64,000 nt of DNA from Eucommia ulmoides. Taxonomy: Eukaryota; Streptophyta; Magnoliopsida; Garryales; Eucommiaceae. The notes under the pieces are model-generated. The model was not told the DNA's origin. It worked only from the letters and a program-made list of their open reading frames with translations, and did not search any database. Shown here piece after piece: positions 12,937-24,500 of the stretch. The stretch spans positions 9,808,616 to 9,872,615 of the forward strand of contig CM028333.1 in NCBI GenBank assembly GCA_016647705.1, read 5' to 3'. Each line of letters begins with the position of its first letter. Position 1 is the stretch's first letter. Made by a program: the position numbers and the translations under genes.

Positions 12937-13044
12937 AGAAATATATGAGAAAAGAACATAACTTGTTCCCAATTGAGGGAGAATAATAATAGAAATATAT
13001 GAGAAAAGAACATAACTTGTTCCCAATTGAGGGAGAATAATAAT
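12937..13044. repeat. Exact 54-bp tandem duplication
   Basis: Two identical adjacent units of 54 bp (12937-12990 and 12991-13044) starting AGAAATATATGAGAAAAG. The lack of differences points to a recent event. It lies in non-coding DNA. Confidence 0.9.
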
Positions 13045-14187
13045 AGAAATTTGAAAACAAAAACATTAAGCAAATGTCATTTTATTGTATTTTAATTACT
13101 ATTATTATTATTAATATTAATGTTCATCATACAGTCTATTAGTTTAATAATTTTTGGACCAAGTCCACGTAGATTATAATAATAAAATTAAGTTATTAAC
13201 AGTAGCTCTCATGATATTTAAGACATCAGACAATTTTTTTTTCCCCAAAACTATTTTAATGTGATATTTCATATCCCATACTCAAAGAGATGACGTCCCC
13301 GTCGTATTAGGCAGTTCGTTTTCTTCATTGGTGGTGTACATAACAACCTATAAGTGGACAAGGAAAAAAAAAAAGCAACATACCCTAGTGCCTCTACCCT
13401 GCTCAAGAACCTCCACTCCTCTATTAATATTACCACAGTGTCGTTTCAGACCATAGTTGGCTCGAATACTATCTATAACAAGGTCCATTGGTCTAGTAAC
13501 TTTTGAATCGAATTCATGTGATCCAAAATACTTACGTTATATACTAGTCCACAAGATACTTTATATATTATACAATATTTTTTCTAATATTTTCAATGTG
13601 GGATTCAACCAGGGGGATGAATTGCGGCAACGTGACAAGGACCCCACTTTTGAAGAAGGGATATTATGAGATCTCATATCAGAAGTATTAGAACAAATTT
13701 TAGGATAAATTGTCTTGTTTACAATTTATGTTTATGTTCCAAAAAAAAAAATAGGAAAAAAAAAACAAATAAAATGGACAACTCCTGTCGATTAATTAGG
13801 TCAGAGAATTTTTTTAAGGATTATGGAATAAGATAATGTACCAAAAATACACTTAAACTAATTTTACTTTTTAAACACCTAATAATAATTTTATTGTCAA
13901 AATTACACCTGAATTCAAATAATTATAAATTAAAATCTTTTTCCATCCCTTTTTTTATTCTCTCTTCACGCACAATTTTGATTTATTTTTTTCACTTTTG
14001 GCACTAGTTGAATTTAGGTAATTATAAAGATGTGTTTTTTTAAAAAAAATAAAAATAAAAATTGGGTGCCCTCAAAGAAAAGCCCAAAAAAACAATGAAA
14101 AACAAAAGAAATTGATTTATAACAAATTTAGTAGTTATAAAAATTTGAGAACAAAATCGCTGAACAAATGTGTCTCTTATTCTCTCT

Positions 14188-14218
<31 letters not shown>

Positions 14219-14424
14219 TTTAATATCAAAAAATTGTATAGAAAGAAATTACTAAAAAAAAAGATATATTTATGTTAATTATCTAAATTTGTAGAACAAA
14301 TTCAAGTTATTATTATATAAACATATATAATTTTAAAAAAAAATATATGAACTTGAAAGTAAACAAAATATATATATATATATACTAATCCACCCTTATG
14401 AATGGACATCCATCTTTTTTTTAT
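13045..14424. other. Intergenic, nothing recognised
   Basis: AT-rich sequence with a T-run near 14190-14218. The short reading frame at 13457-13669 has no recognisable domain and no promoter context, so I do not call a gene. Confidence 0.5.
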
Positions 14425-14595
14425 ACGGTAAGATGGGCCAATTTATGTACAATTTGATTAATTATCTCATTGGGCGATCTTAAGAGCGCACTCTTTTTTA
14501 TCGATTTGGTGGATTTAGGATTAAATTCAAGATTTAATTTTGTTGTTTGTTAAAAAATTCAAATTTTAATTGATAAAAAAACGGAACACGTGATC
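14425..14595 (+). repeat. SINE-like dispersed repeat, copy B
   Basis: Same family as copy A: GATGGGCCAATTTATGTAC, then GATTAATTATCTCATTGGGC, a TTAAGAGC block and an AAATTCAAGATTTAATTTT tail. Confidence 0.55.
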
Positions 14596-14929
14596 TTCCC
14601 AATGGGACTAACAAGTGTTGGGTGTCCATCCTTGTCATCACCCAACATTATTATACTCCCCAAGAAGAACAGCTTTTACAAAGGGGTGATGACAAATCCA
14701 AACACTTCAACGCTGGACACTCGACAATGTTTACATATTATATGCAAGCTTGATTCAGGAAGCTTTTGATGGCCCACATAATATTCCAATTTCGCTCTCT
14801 CTCGGAGAAAGAAAAAGTTGAATTGATGGGAAAAGAATTAATTCTCTTATGAGGTAATCTTTTTCTCAAAAGATAATAATACATTCGTTTTATGTATTAA
14901 TGTTTAATGGTTTAACTTTTTATTTTTTT

Positions 14930-16200
14930 TAAAAAAAAATATCAAATAGTCTAGCTAAATTACTAAATCTACAAGATAGTCTCACAATTTTTTTTTTTGG
15001 ATCTCATAATCCTATAAAAAACACTAATTTGCACCAATAGTCCTAAATATTTTGAAGTGACGGTTTTACCCTTCTATGTTGATTCTTATTTTCAATCTCT
15101 TCTTTGTTGGAGTCGTCTCTGCCATCGAGGTTTTCTGAAACGTCGTCATCGTCGCCAAGGGGCACTAAGTGGAGGGTGAGACGACCGTTGGATGTGTGCC
15201 GTCTCTTGTGTCACTCATCTCCGTCGTTGCGCTCCATCTTTGCTTCGATTTCGTCGCCGCCTGTGTTCTCTCCGTTGTCGCTTCGATTTCGTCGCCTTCG
15301 TCGATCATGGTGGATGTGTAGCTGTTACAATCTTTTCTTCAATCATGAGCTGTTACAGAGCCGTAGCTAGGCATTGAACTCGATTGGTAGGTAGGGATGC
15401 AATTCGAAGCTAGATAAAAAAAAACTCTCAATTTGTCATCGTCGTCGTTTGTGTTCTCTCCATGGGTTGATTGTTCTGTTGAATCATCAAAGGAGGATGA
15501 GCAATCGATGAAAGAAAAAGAAAATCCTCCGCTATATTCCATGATCAAAGCCAACATTATTGATGAGAATTTCATATGAGAGAGAGAGAGGGGGGGGACT
15601 GTTTGGCTAGTCAGAAATTAGTTTATGATTTACTGGATATGTGTATGATTTAGGAATTAGAAGAAATTGAATTAGGAAAAATCAAACATATGAATGTAGA
15701 GAAATAATTATCAATTTGAATGAAAAAAATTGACATATAGCATGATCTCGTGTTATATTCAACACCAGATCGTGTTGAATATAATACAATGGCCGGCAGC
15801 CCAAACTCGTTGCCCTAAACAAATATGTGAGAGAGAGAGAGAGAGAGAGAAAAAAAAAAAAAAAAAAAAAAGACTTGGTCTATACACATGGTGGAGTGGA
15901 ATTTATGTTGGGTATATTATATGATTGTTTCGGTGAGATGGAATGAGTACGATGACTTGGTAGAATTTGAACGGCGGTGAAAATGGAATATAACACGATA
16001 CTGTATTATATTCCATACAAGATCGTGTTATATTTTACATGAGATCGTGTGAAATATAGCATTAGGGGTAAAATTGTCAAAAAACATAAAAAGACTATTT
16101 TGTAATATATTTTTAAAGGAGTATTTGGTACTCTTGTCTTCATATGAGACTTCTTGGTAACTGTTTTTTTTTTTTGGCTTGACAATAATCTCATTATTTT
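14930..16200. mobile_element. Possible Mutator-like relic with GC-rich cargo
   Basis: Degenerate inverted ends are suggested by TAGTCCTAAATATTTTG ... GTTTTACCC (about 15035-15072) against the reverse complement of 16070-16110. Between them is a TCGTC-rich, coding-like block (15090-15575) unlike its AT-rich surroundings, but without a recognisable protein. Ends are too diverged for a firm call and no target duplication is evident. The microsatellites (GA)n at 15830-15849 and the following A-run lie inside. Confidence 0.3.
15753..15784. repeat. Perfect 13-bp stem hairpin
   Basis: TTATATTCAACAC (15753-15765) and its exact complement GTGTTGAATATAA (15772-15784) enclose the six-base loop CAGATC. 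Related GATCGTGTT words recur at about 16021 and 16042. Confidence 0.85.
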
Positions 16201-16569
16201 TTGATAATAAAATACATACCATAAGTAATAAATCGAATTCTAACTTTTCTTTTTTTGACAGAAAATCGTAAAACAATACACAATTTTTACATAAAGCACC
16301 CAATTTTCTTGACATAATATCAATGTGGCAAAGCAATAAAGGGGCAGAAAAATATCAAAGAAAGGGACAAAGAAGAAAAAATTATCGTAGAAATTTAAGG
16401 AAAGCCTCTCATCCACCATCTGGAATTCAGCCCCTTTTCATATATTCTTTTCTTACCCTTTCTTTCTGGGAATCATCTAAAGACTAAGAAGCACCCATCC
16501 CCCCACCCCACCCCCCACCCACCTCAACTTTATATAGCTTTATATATATATATATATATGGAGTAATTT
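16201..16569. other. Intergenic, low-complexity tracts
   Basis: AT-rich sequence with a C-rich tract (about 16498-16522) and a short (TA)n run at 16541-16559. No gene is supported. Confidence 0.5.
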
Positions 16570-16720
16570 GTGGCTGGACAAATTTATGCGCATCTCAACT
16601 AATTATTTTTCCAGACGATTTTAATGACTCACTTCCCTGCATCGACCTGGTGCGTTCAAAATTAAATTCAAAATTTAATTCCTGTAATGTTTTCTAAAAA
16701 AGTCGAATCCCGGAAAGCAC
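16570..16720 (+). repeat. SINE-like dispersed repeat, copy C
   Basis: Same family as copies A and B: GGACAAATTTATGCGCATCT, AACTAATTATTTTTCCAGAC, then GATTTTAATGACTCAC and an AATTAAATTCAAAATTTAATT end that is itself palindromic. This copy keeps the most complete 5' portion. Confidence 0.6.
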
Positions 16721-16899
16721 ACCACGGATTTTTCTCTTGTTTTTTTCACACAATATCCATAATATATTCTATAACAATTCTTGTTTAATTTATATGTGTT
16801 CTGATCAAATTTAATAAATTAATATTTCACCACAGAATGAATATTTCTATTTTATTTCTTTGCAAATTAATTAGGAAAAGAAAAAAAAACTATTTTCAA

Positions 16900-17319
16900 T
16901 TAGATGAGGGAAAAATTCCCACTTGTAAAGTCACCCGCTTCGTATTGGCTCAGCATGAGAACCAGGGAGCATATCTTCTCCTCTTTGTTCTTGTCCAGAA
17001 GCTTCTCCTACTTTGCCTTCAGCACACTATTTGTGAGTTTTATGCTGATGCATTGGGCTCGCAACTCTTCGATTTGTCTCTCGGCCGCCCGCAACTAACC
17101 ACGAAGTTCATGGAGTTGAGATATCACGTGGAAATGGGCAGTGTCGAGGGAAGTGTAGAGGGCACTGGCATCCTCGATGGCCCGAAGCCTAGGGTGCCCT
17201 GCATCAAAGGTCTTCGCCATTATCATGAGTTAGCGAAAGCGATACCCTTGTTTAACTTCATTCTTCCGTTTGGCTTGAACGGCGTCGAAAATATCGGAAG
17301 CAGATGATGACGAGGCCAT
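16900..17319 (-). pseudogene. Antisense extra ORF of the Tat-type relic (coiled-coil type)
   Basis: The minus-strand ATG at 17319 opens MASSSSASDIFDAVQAKRK, and the region downstream, toward 16900, encodes Glu/Lys/Leu-rich heptad-like stretches (for example ERQIEELRAQC, then KLLDKNKEEK) suggestive of a coiled coil. A TATA box and pyrimidine-rich leader lie upstream (17320-17419). This arrangement resembles the antisense ORFs of Tat-lineage elements, whose function is unknown. It is fossil sequence with several breaks. Confidence 0.45.
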
Positions 17320-17409
17320 ATTTGTACTAAGACGAAAGGAGAAAGAAGGAAACAAAAAAGAGAGAAGAACTGAAAAAGAAAATTGTGAAGAAGCCTTGAG
17401 GAGGTTTGG

Positions 17410-17419
17410 CTTTAAATAG
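17410..17419 (-). promoter_or_regulatory. TATA box of the antisense ORF
   Basis: CTATTTAAAG on the minus strand lies about 95 bp before the ATG at 17319, with a leader rich in TTCTTC/TTTC between them. Spacing and leader composition are typical for a plant promoter. Confidence 0.5.
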
Positions 17420-18649
17420 ACAAACCAGCGATCATGAAATGACGGGAAAGGTGAAACTCAATCTTCGGGTTATTTGTGACGTATGAGGCAAAACGGCGAC
17501 AACAAATATCGAGGGAAAAGAGACGGTTTTCCAGATTAAGTAAGACAGGTGATTAAGGCCGATCATAATTACCGAGTGTCATCATTACAAAACCGATAAG
17601 ACTAAAGGTGAAAATGATGGCTAATCTGCATTGTTTGGCAGAAGTATGACACGAAGCTCAGTGGGCACTAATACTAATCCACTGGGTGGAGCTCAAATAT
17701 GGTTAAATTTGAGCTGACTTCGTTCAACACTAAACCAAATCTGGTCAGGATTGAGCTGAGCCTAATCAGGAGTGTATTGGGCCCAATCGAAGGGCCCAAG
17801 AGTTCTGCACACGTCTTTACTATCGCCTCAACTTGGCTGACAGTGCATCAACCTTGGTATCGAGCTCAATCTTCACCAAATTTTACTCAGCCAAGTGGTT
17901 TGGAATAAGGCCAGAATTATAACCTTAGAAAAATGCACACCAAGGAACTAAAACAAAAGAAAAATGATCTTCCGTCTCGCTTCAACGAATCGCCATGGAA
18001 GTCAAGATGGCAAATGATATGGAAAAAATTCCCACGTGTGAATTATAAAACCGATGTTAAGAAGGCGAGACGGATCAGTGGATAGAATCTAACCCAATAG
18101 GAGTGGATTTGCGATCTAATGATTGATCATGGACCGACAATTCTAATAGCCCAAGAAATGAAGTGTATGGCCTACTGATAAAGCCCAACCACACGTATGG
18201 GCTAACCCAGTACAAAATGAAGCCTTGGGTATCAAATCTAAGGATAATAGGTCAACAATAACCGTTGCCTCACCTACCCTCCTCCCTATGCACGGACGTG
18301 ATTTACGCAGCATCACGTAATAGGAGCACAAGCAACATTCACGGCGATTAAGAATGGAACGTGGAGAGGATCATGGCAAGGACAGTTACAAGGGAAATCG
18401 ACTCAAATATATACAGGAACGATAGGTATCAAAAGACAACTTTCAATATTACGCTCATAATACTATAAAGCTTTTATTCTCTCTTAGAGCAATCTGATCT
18501 TATTCTCACGCCGCAAGTTTTTTGGTCGACACCACACCAGTATTTCCTCATAGAATTAATTGGTTTTGCAGGTGGGATTGCATGTTGCGAAGGTTTCCAG
18601 CACATGAAGAGTTGTAACACATACCAGGGATTTTTGGGCAACATCACAA

Positions 18650-19815
18650 TTTGGTCTTAAAAAAATATTATTTTAGGGATTAAAATATAAGATTCTTTTT
18701 TATTCCTCTTGTTAACACACACACACAAATCGAGCCGATTTAGGTCCTCTACGATGATGAGTATATTTACAGTTTTCATTATAAAAGAATAACCGGATTA
18801 AAAATAATAATTTCGATGTCATTAGGAAAAGAGGAAGTTTTTTTGGAAAAAGTTTGTTTTTTCCTATGCGACCAGATTCATTTGACATTTTCCCCATAAA
18901 TGATGCAATACAAATAATATCTTTTATTGATTTTTTCTGACCAGACGCCATATTACAGCAGGTTCCAACTTAAAACCAAGAAGAGTAACATTTTTTATTT
19001 ATATAGTAATTTGTAAATTCTAAAATGATTGATATGAAATAAGAATTCAACTTCCATTCTTATAGTAATTTCTAATTTGAATGGATGATTTAACCATAAA
19101 GAAATGTGTGACCTTCGGTTAAACGGATGATTTAATTATGAGAAAATAAAAATCAATTCTTATAATCTTAACTCTAATACTATATCACGAAATTTCAATT
19201 TAAAGGATAATATTTTTATCTATTGTGAAAACAAAATTATTTTTCGTAATATTATTTGGTTATGAAAGAAAAATGGAGGGAGAAAAAAAATAATTAATAT
19301 AATTTACTATTTTACTCTCATATATTATAAAAATAAATTAAAAAGTATATTATCAAGGGTATAAATTTTATTCTCTTCTTGCAAAATTCTCCATTACTTT
19401 CCTTCATTTTTCTCTTAAATTTGTGTGAAAAATTATTTTGAAAATTGTGCATTTTTCTTTCTATTTTTTTCCTCGCATTTTTTATCTATACCAAATAAGT
19501 TTTTTTTTTTTTTTTTCATCATATTTTTCATTTCATTTTCTTATCCCAAACACACCCCCTAAGTAATATACAATCAACTTTTTTTATATGGGCCAAAGGC
19601 GCAATATTAATTTCATAAAATCTCTATTATTCACTTTGATTTAGGAAAAAATTCATCTTCTACTGCTATTTGCTGCACAACAATATTTTGAATCATGTTG
19701 TAAAATATTTATATTGAGTTTTCAAATATTTGTTGCACAATAATTTTTGTAAAACTAAATCATATTGAAATAATTATTATTGTGCAGTGACATTTATATC
19801 TATTGGTGTATAAAA
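18650..19815. other. Intergenic AT-rich, possible MITE remnants
   Basis: No gene is supported. Around 19248-19560 the pair TATTTGGTTATGAAAG and (opposite strand) GTGTTTGGGATAAGAAAA might be degenerate MITE ends. A short (AC)n occurs at 18717-18726 and a T-run at 19501-19516. Confidence 0.35.
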
Positions 19816-20590
19816 TTGATACACACCTTGAGTATGGTCCAGTCGGATGACAGGTGAGTTCTCTTGCTGAGGTGGAGTCGTCGATTGAAAAGTTATCGAG
19901 TGCGATGTATTGGGTTCTGGGAGGACTGACTTATTGTATCTGGAGTCATGTTCCTCAGGTAGTGTACCTGCAAAAGGTTCAGACCAGAATTTGTCCCAGT
20001 GAAGTCCCTTTGACGTGGTAATCAGTGTTCAAAGAGAAAAGGTACGGTAATGCAGCAAGTAAACAAATGAACTCGCACGTAATATAAAGCGTACATAGGG
20101 TTTACATAACCCCCAATATATATAGGCGTTAAAGATGATTAGTCGGGCCTAAACACGGTTAATTAGTCGAAATCCTGTATTTAGCTGATAATCTGAGACG
20201 TTTAGGAGACAACTGTTGGGCTAGGGCTTTTGGACCCATTTGACGAAGCCAGCCTTTGTTAAGCCTGTGGTGGTAAGCTGGTGGAGGAAAGCAGGGATCC
20301 ACAAAGTCCTGGAGAGAAAACGAGCTGGAAGGGGGAACTCCTAGAGGTGAACGACTGAGTTCCTAAGATTGGTCGCTCAAGGCATGGCGTAGAGTTCAGA
20401 ACGGCATGTCTTTGTCAGGCTCCTCGCTCCTCTTTGGGTGCAAATGAGGTTCCAGAGATGAGTCGTGGTCGGTGTATGATCCAGCGTGGCATTGTGGATT
20501 CTGGAATACGTCTTTGTCACTACGACGACGGACACGTGGTTGGGTCCCAAGTATTTATTCAGAGGTGCCCAAAAATACATTCATCAATAT
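19816..20590 (-). repeat. Unclassified LTR-like relic
   Basis: A GC-richer block inside AT-rich DNA. On the minus strand it contains a CTATATATATTGGGGG promoter-like sequence (about 20116-20131), and on the plus strand GTGTACCTGCAAAAGGTTC (about 19961-19979), a motif type often seen in plant Gypsy LTRs. No coding sequence or paired LTR is present, so it may be a solo LTR. The overlapping small reading frames at 20377-20669 have no support. Confidence 0.3.
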
Positions 20591-21540
20591 CACATATCAC
20601 GGTGCAATAACTTTTATATCACGTATCAACGGACATATAAAGCATAAAAATTGGACAATAAATATTTAATCATATAAAAAAAAAAAAAATAGTTGCACAG
20701 CAAATATTTACACTTCAGATGCCGTTGTCATAATAAATCGTCGGGACACTCCACGCGGATACCCTTACCGCTGAAAAAACTTATCGTCAACTATCTTTTC
20801 CGCTGGAAAGATCTTGCCGCCAAAAATACTTGTCACCGTAATACTTGATCTCCACCCAATCGAAGTACCCACTTAACAATGGGGTATTGCAACTTATGAC
20901 AATATGAATAAAATGGAAAAATTGAATCAACCAAAATCTTTTCATTTCTTTCACTTGATTCATGCTATTTGAGTAAATGATTTTATTTTTTAAATTGTGT
21001 TATTGTTTTCATTTTGGTTTTGCATGATATGTTCTTTCATCAACCATTTGCGTGTATGTGTTTTGCTAAAATAATTTTTTATCAAAAAATAAATAAATCA
21101 ATGGGTTTAAGATGATATAGACTTTGTCCCATGAGACCATTTTAATATGTTGGCTAATATTGAGTATTAGCCTAAAAAATCGTATAGAATCCAACAATTT
21201 CAAGAAAATAAAAATAATTAAATATCCAAATAAATATAAGAAATAGATACATTTATTATTTTTGTTGGTACTAGGAAGATGGAAGCAAGGGAAAAATCCT
21301 TAGTAATCGCAGAAGTTGATACGTACTAATTGCGCACTAATACCCAATCAGCCCTCCCTCACATACTCACTAAACCCACAAATTCACCTACGCCTCTCTC
21401 TCTCCTCCCCCTCTCTCTCCTTCTCTCTCACATCTAAATTGGTACTATCAATATCATAGAAAACCACACAGATCATTTGCCTTTTACCCAACTTCCCTCA
21501 TCTTTCTCCGCTTTTTGTTCATGCAACAAATTAGCTAGAA
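20591..21540 (+). promoter_or_regulatory. Upstream region and leader of the LPR gene
   Basis: The leader just before the ATG at 21541 is strongly pyrimidine-rich (CTCTCTCT blocks at 21390-21430), like plant pyrimidine-patch core promoters. A CCAATC word is at about 21345. I see no convincing TATA box in the last 200 bp. The region 20740-20870 is unexplained unique-looking sequence. Confidence 0.4.
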
Positions 21541-24500
21541 ATGGTCGCAACACACAGACTGAAGAAGTATCATCATCTGTTCTTCTTCTTCTTCTTTGTT
21601 GTTGCAGTAGTTTTCATGGGTGTTCCAGCAGCGGCAGCAGAAGAAGATGAAGAAGACGAAGATCAGAACCGGCTTTTCAGTGTTTCAAAGTTGAAAATGT
21701 TTGTTGATGAGCTTCCGGATATGCCCAGAATCAAAGGCTATGATGTTGTTAATGGCGTTCCTCTCCCAAAATCACTCGATATTGGCATGTTCCACAAGAA
21801 ATGGGTATGTTTTCTATCTCTCTCTTTTCTTTTTTACTTTTTGAAAAAAAAAAATAGGGAAGAATTTGAACTTGAAGGGGTGTATGTATCATAAAAAAAA
21901 ATTCCTGAAAATTATGTTCTTTAATATTTTTAGAAAATAATAATTATAATTATTTTTGGAATATAATCAAAATTAATTATTTAGAGTAATTATGAGAGGA
22001 AGCTATCTTTTTTCTTGTTTACTTTATAAGACAAACAGCCCTTTCAGCGGTTGCTTTATTGCTTTTTCACACCTTTAAAGTTACACGGCTCTATATTAGT
22101 CCCGTCGGCAAGATTGTCCATTAGGGTTCAACTTTATTCATAATACTCTTGAATTTAAATTTTGAATTTAATTCTAAAACCTAACTGATATTAAAGAGTA
22201 TATCTTTAAAATTAGTTGAAGAAATAATTAAATTTTGAATTTAATTCTAAAACCTAACTGATGTTAGAGAGTATGTCCTTAAAATTATTTGGAGAAGTGA
22301 TTAGTGGAAGTGAACCTAAACTAACCCAGATACATTTTATAGTAAAATCAAAAAATAAAAAGTTACACAGGTCTATCCTTTTTTTTCATCTTTGAAAATA
22401 ATAATAATAATTGTTTTTATTTTTTTCAAATCGTGAAGCTTCTATATTGCATTTTATTTATTTATTGTGGAACAAAGATAGAGACTTATTTGAAATTAGT
22501 AATAATAAATGCATAATCGAAATTTAATAAAAAATAAATTTTAATTGGTCAAACTCTTGGGTAGCACTTTCACACCTCTTTCTATCCAACCAGATTGAAA
22601 CTTTATGCATAAAAAAAATTGGCCTGAATTCTAGAAGGAACCCATAAAGAGCTTAGAATGTGACTCCCACTTACCAACCAATAATTTTATATATTGGTTA
22701 CATTTTTAGGATTACATTAGATCTTTTCTTGGTGCTTCTCCTCTTAAAAAAAAGAATTCGCTATAAGTGTACTTATTTATTAATTTTAAAAAAAAATAGA
22801 TGATTGTTTTTTTTGTTACTTTTAAAAATTAGGAGAAGAGAATTTTTACAAAAGGAAAAGAGTTTTTTTAATTGATAAAAATTACATTTAATTTTGTTAT
22901 TTAGTAACATTTTAATTTTTTTACTTGAAACATGTAATATATTATAAATATATATATGTATTATTTTCAACATATAAGATATTGTTCAATTGTAAAATTT
23001 TATATTAATCATAGGTTTATACAATCAAATATTTTCATCTTGTTTTTAATACTTAATTAATGTTGGATATAAATAAAGCGGCCTGATCATCCAATTCACT
23101 CCAATAGACAGACGAATATCACTAGACATGGATAGAACTGTCTCACTATATATCAATGGCATAAAAGAGAGTGAGTTTCATTTTGTGCTCCTCATCTTTT
23201 GAGTTGAATCGTTTTGCTTCTACTTCTGTTGATTGATGTTTGACGTAGAGAGCTCCTCAAAAAGTGGAATCGGGTAGGAAACCTGGGATTTTGAATTCAA
23301 TCAAAAAGTCTGTCGCAGATCAATCCCATTGGCTTGAGTCAGGCAAACATTGGTTTAAGACGAGCAGATAGGTTGGGAGATCTACTTGTTGTTAATAGAT
23401 CGTTCAGCGTATTGTAATTGAACTAACAGGCCGTAAGTGGAGTAGCTGTTGTCATTCAAATAGTGTTTTTGACTTCCTCGCTTAGTCTAGATACAGTAGG
23501 TACAACCAACGCCTCATTATTTGGGATTATTCTATCAGAACTAACTTTCGGATGACCGGTTGCAATATTATCTTGTATTTGATTACCTAGTCGGGAGGAC
23601 CAATATTATGTCGCACGATCTGAAACTCTCATCTCGTCAGACGTCGGATATCACCACTCTCCTTTTTACTTTTTCCACCAGTTGAATGTGCCTTTATTTA
23701 ATTATTTTATAATTTTTTAATTGTTTTTCCCATTTTAATCATGATTAATTGACTGGAGTCAATCCCCATTTCTATGCAGAAATTCCATAGAGATCTCCCT
23801 CCAACACGGGTATTTGCCTACGGTACATCCAAGCACACCGCAACAGTTCCTGGTCCTACAATCGAGGCGCTCCATGGGATTGATACTTACGTGACGTGGC
23901 TAAATTACCTCCCTTCAAAGCACATACTTCCGTGGGACCCAACCATTCCAACTGCCATTCCTCCCTCTAAGAAAGGAGTACCTACGGTGGTGCACCTCCA
24001 CGGTAACGTCGGTGAACCCGAGAGTGATGGACACTCAGGATCATGGTTCACCGCCAGATTTAAAGAAAAGGGCCCCACTTGGACTAAGAAAAAGTACCAC
24101 TATCACAACGCCCAGCACCCCGGAAATCTATGGTACCATGATCACGCAAGGGGGTTGACCAGAGTCAACCTTCTCGCCGGATTGATAGGGGCCTACATCG
24201 TCCGGCAACCAGAGATTGAGACGCCCCTCAACCTCCCCGACAACGACGAGTACGATCGTCCATTGGTCGTATTCGATCGTAGCTTTCGTATCGATGGTTC
24301 GATATACATGAATTCCACCGGAAACAACCCTTCCATACACCCTCAGTGGCAGCCGGAGTATTTCGGTGACGCCATCATCGTCAACGGCAAAGCGTGGCCC
24401 CACATGGTTGTGAAGCGTAGACGATATCGATTTCGCATCATCAACGCAAGCAACGCGCGGTTCTTCAGATTCTACTTGACCAACGGTCTAGGATTCATCC

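Larger units (their letters stand above)
16880..18645 (+). mobile_element. Ty3/Gypsy Tat-type 3' relic: antisense ORF region plus LTR
   Basis: The right end (about 18540-18650) has the layout seen in plant Tat-type LTR ends: a TTTTGCAGGTGGGATTG segment, a TTCCAGCACATGAAGAGTTG segment, then GGGCAACATCACAATTTGG. Left of the LTR is an antisense coding region with its own TATA box (see 16900-17319). An antisense extra ORF before the 3' LTR is known for several Tat/Ogre-lineage elements. The LTR start is uncertain (about 17450-17475). The element is old and broken. Confidence 0.45.

Noticed and set aside
16837-17307. 156-codon plus-strand frame, the longest in its region
   Set aside because: The opposite strand carries a promoter, ATG and coiled-coil-like coding sequence over the same bases, so the plus frame is its shadow.
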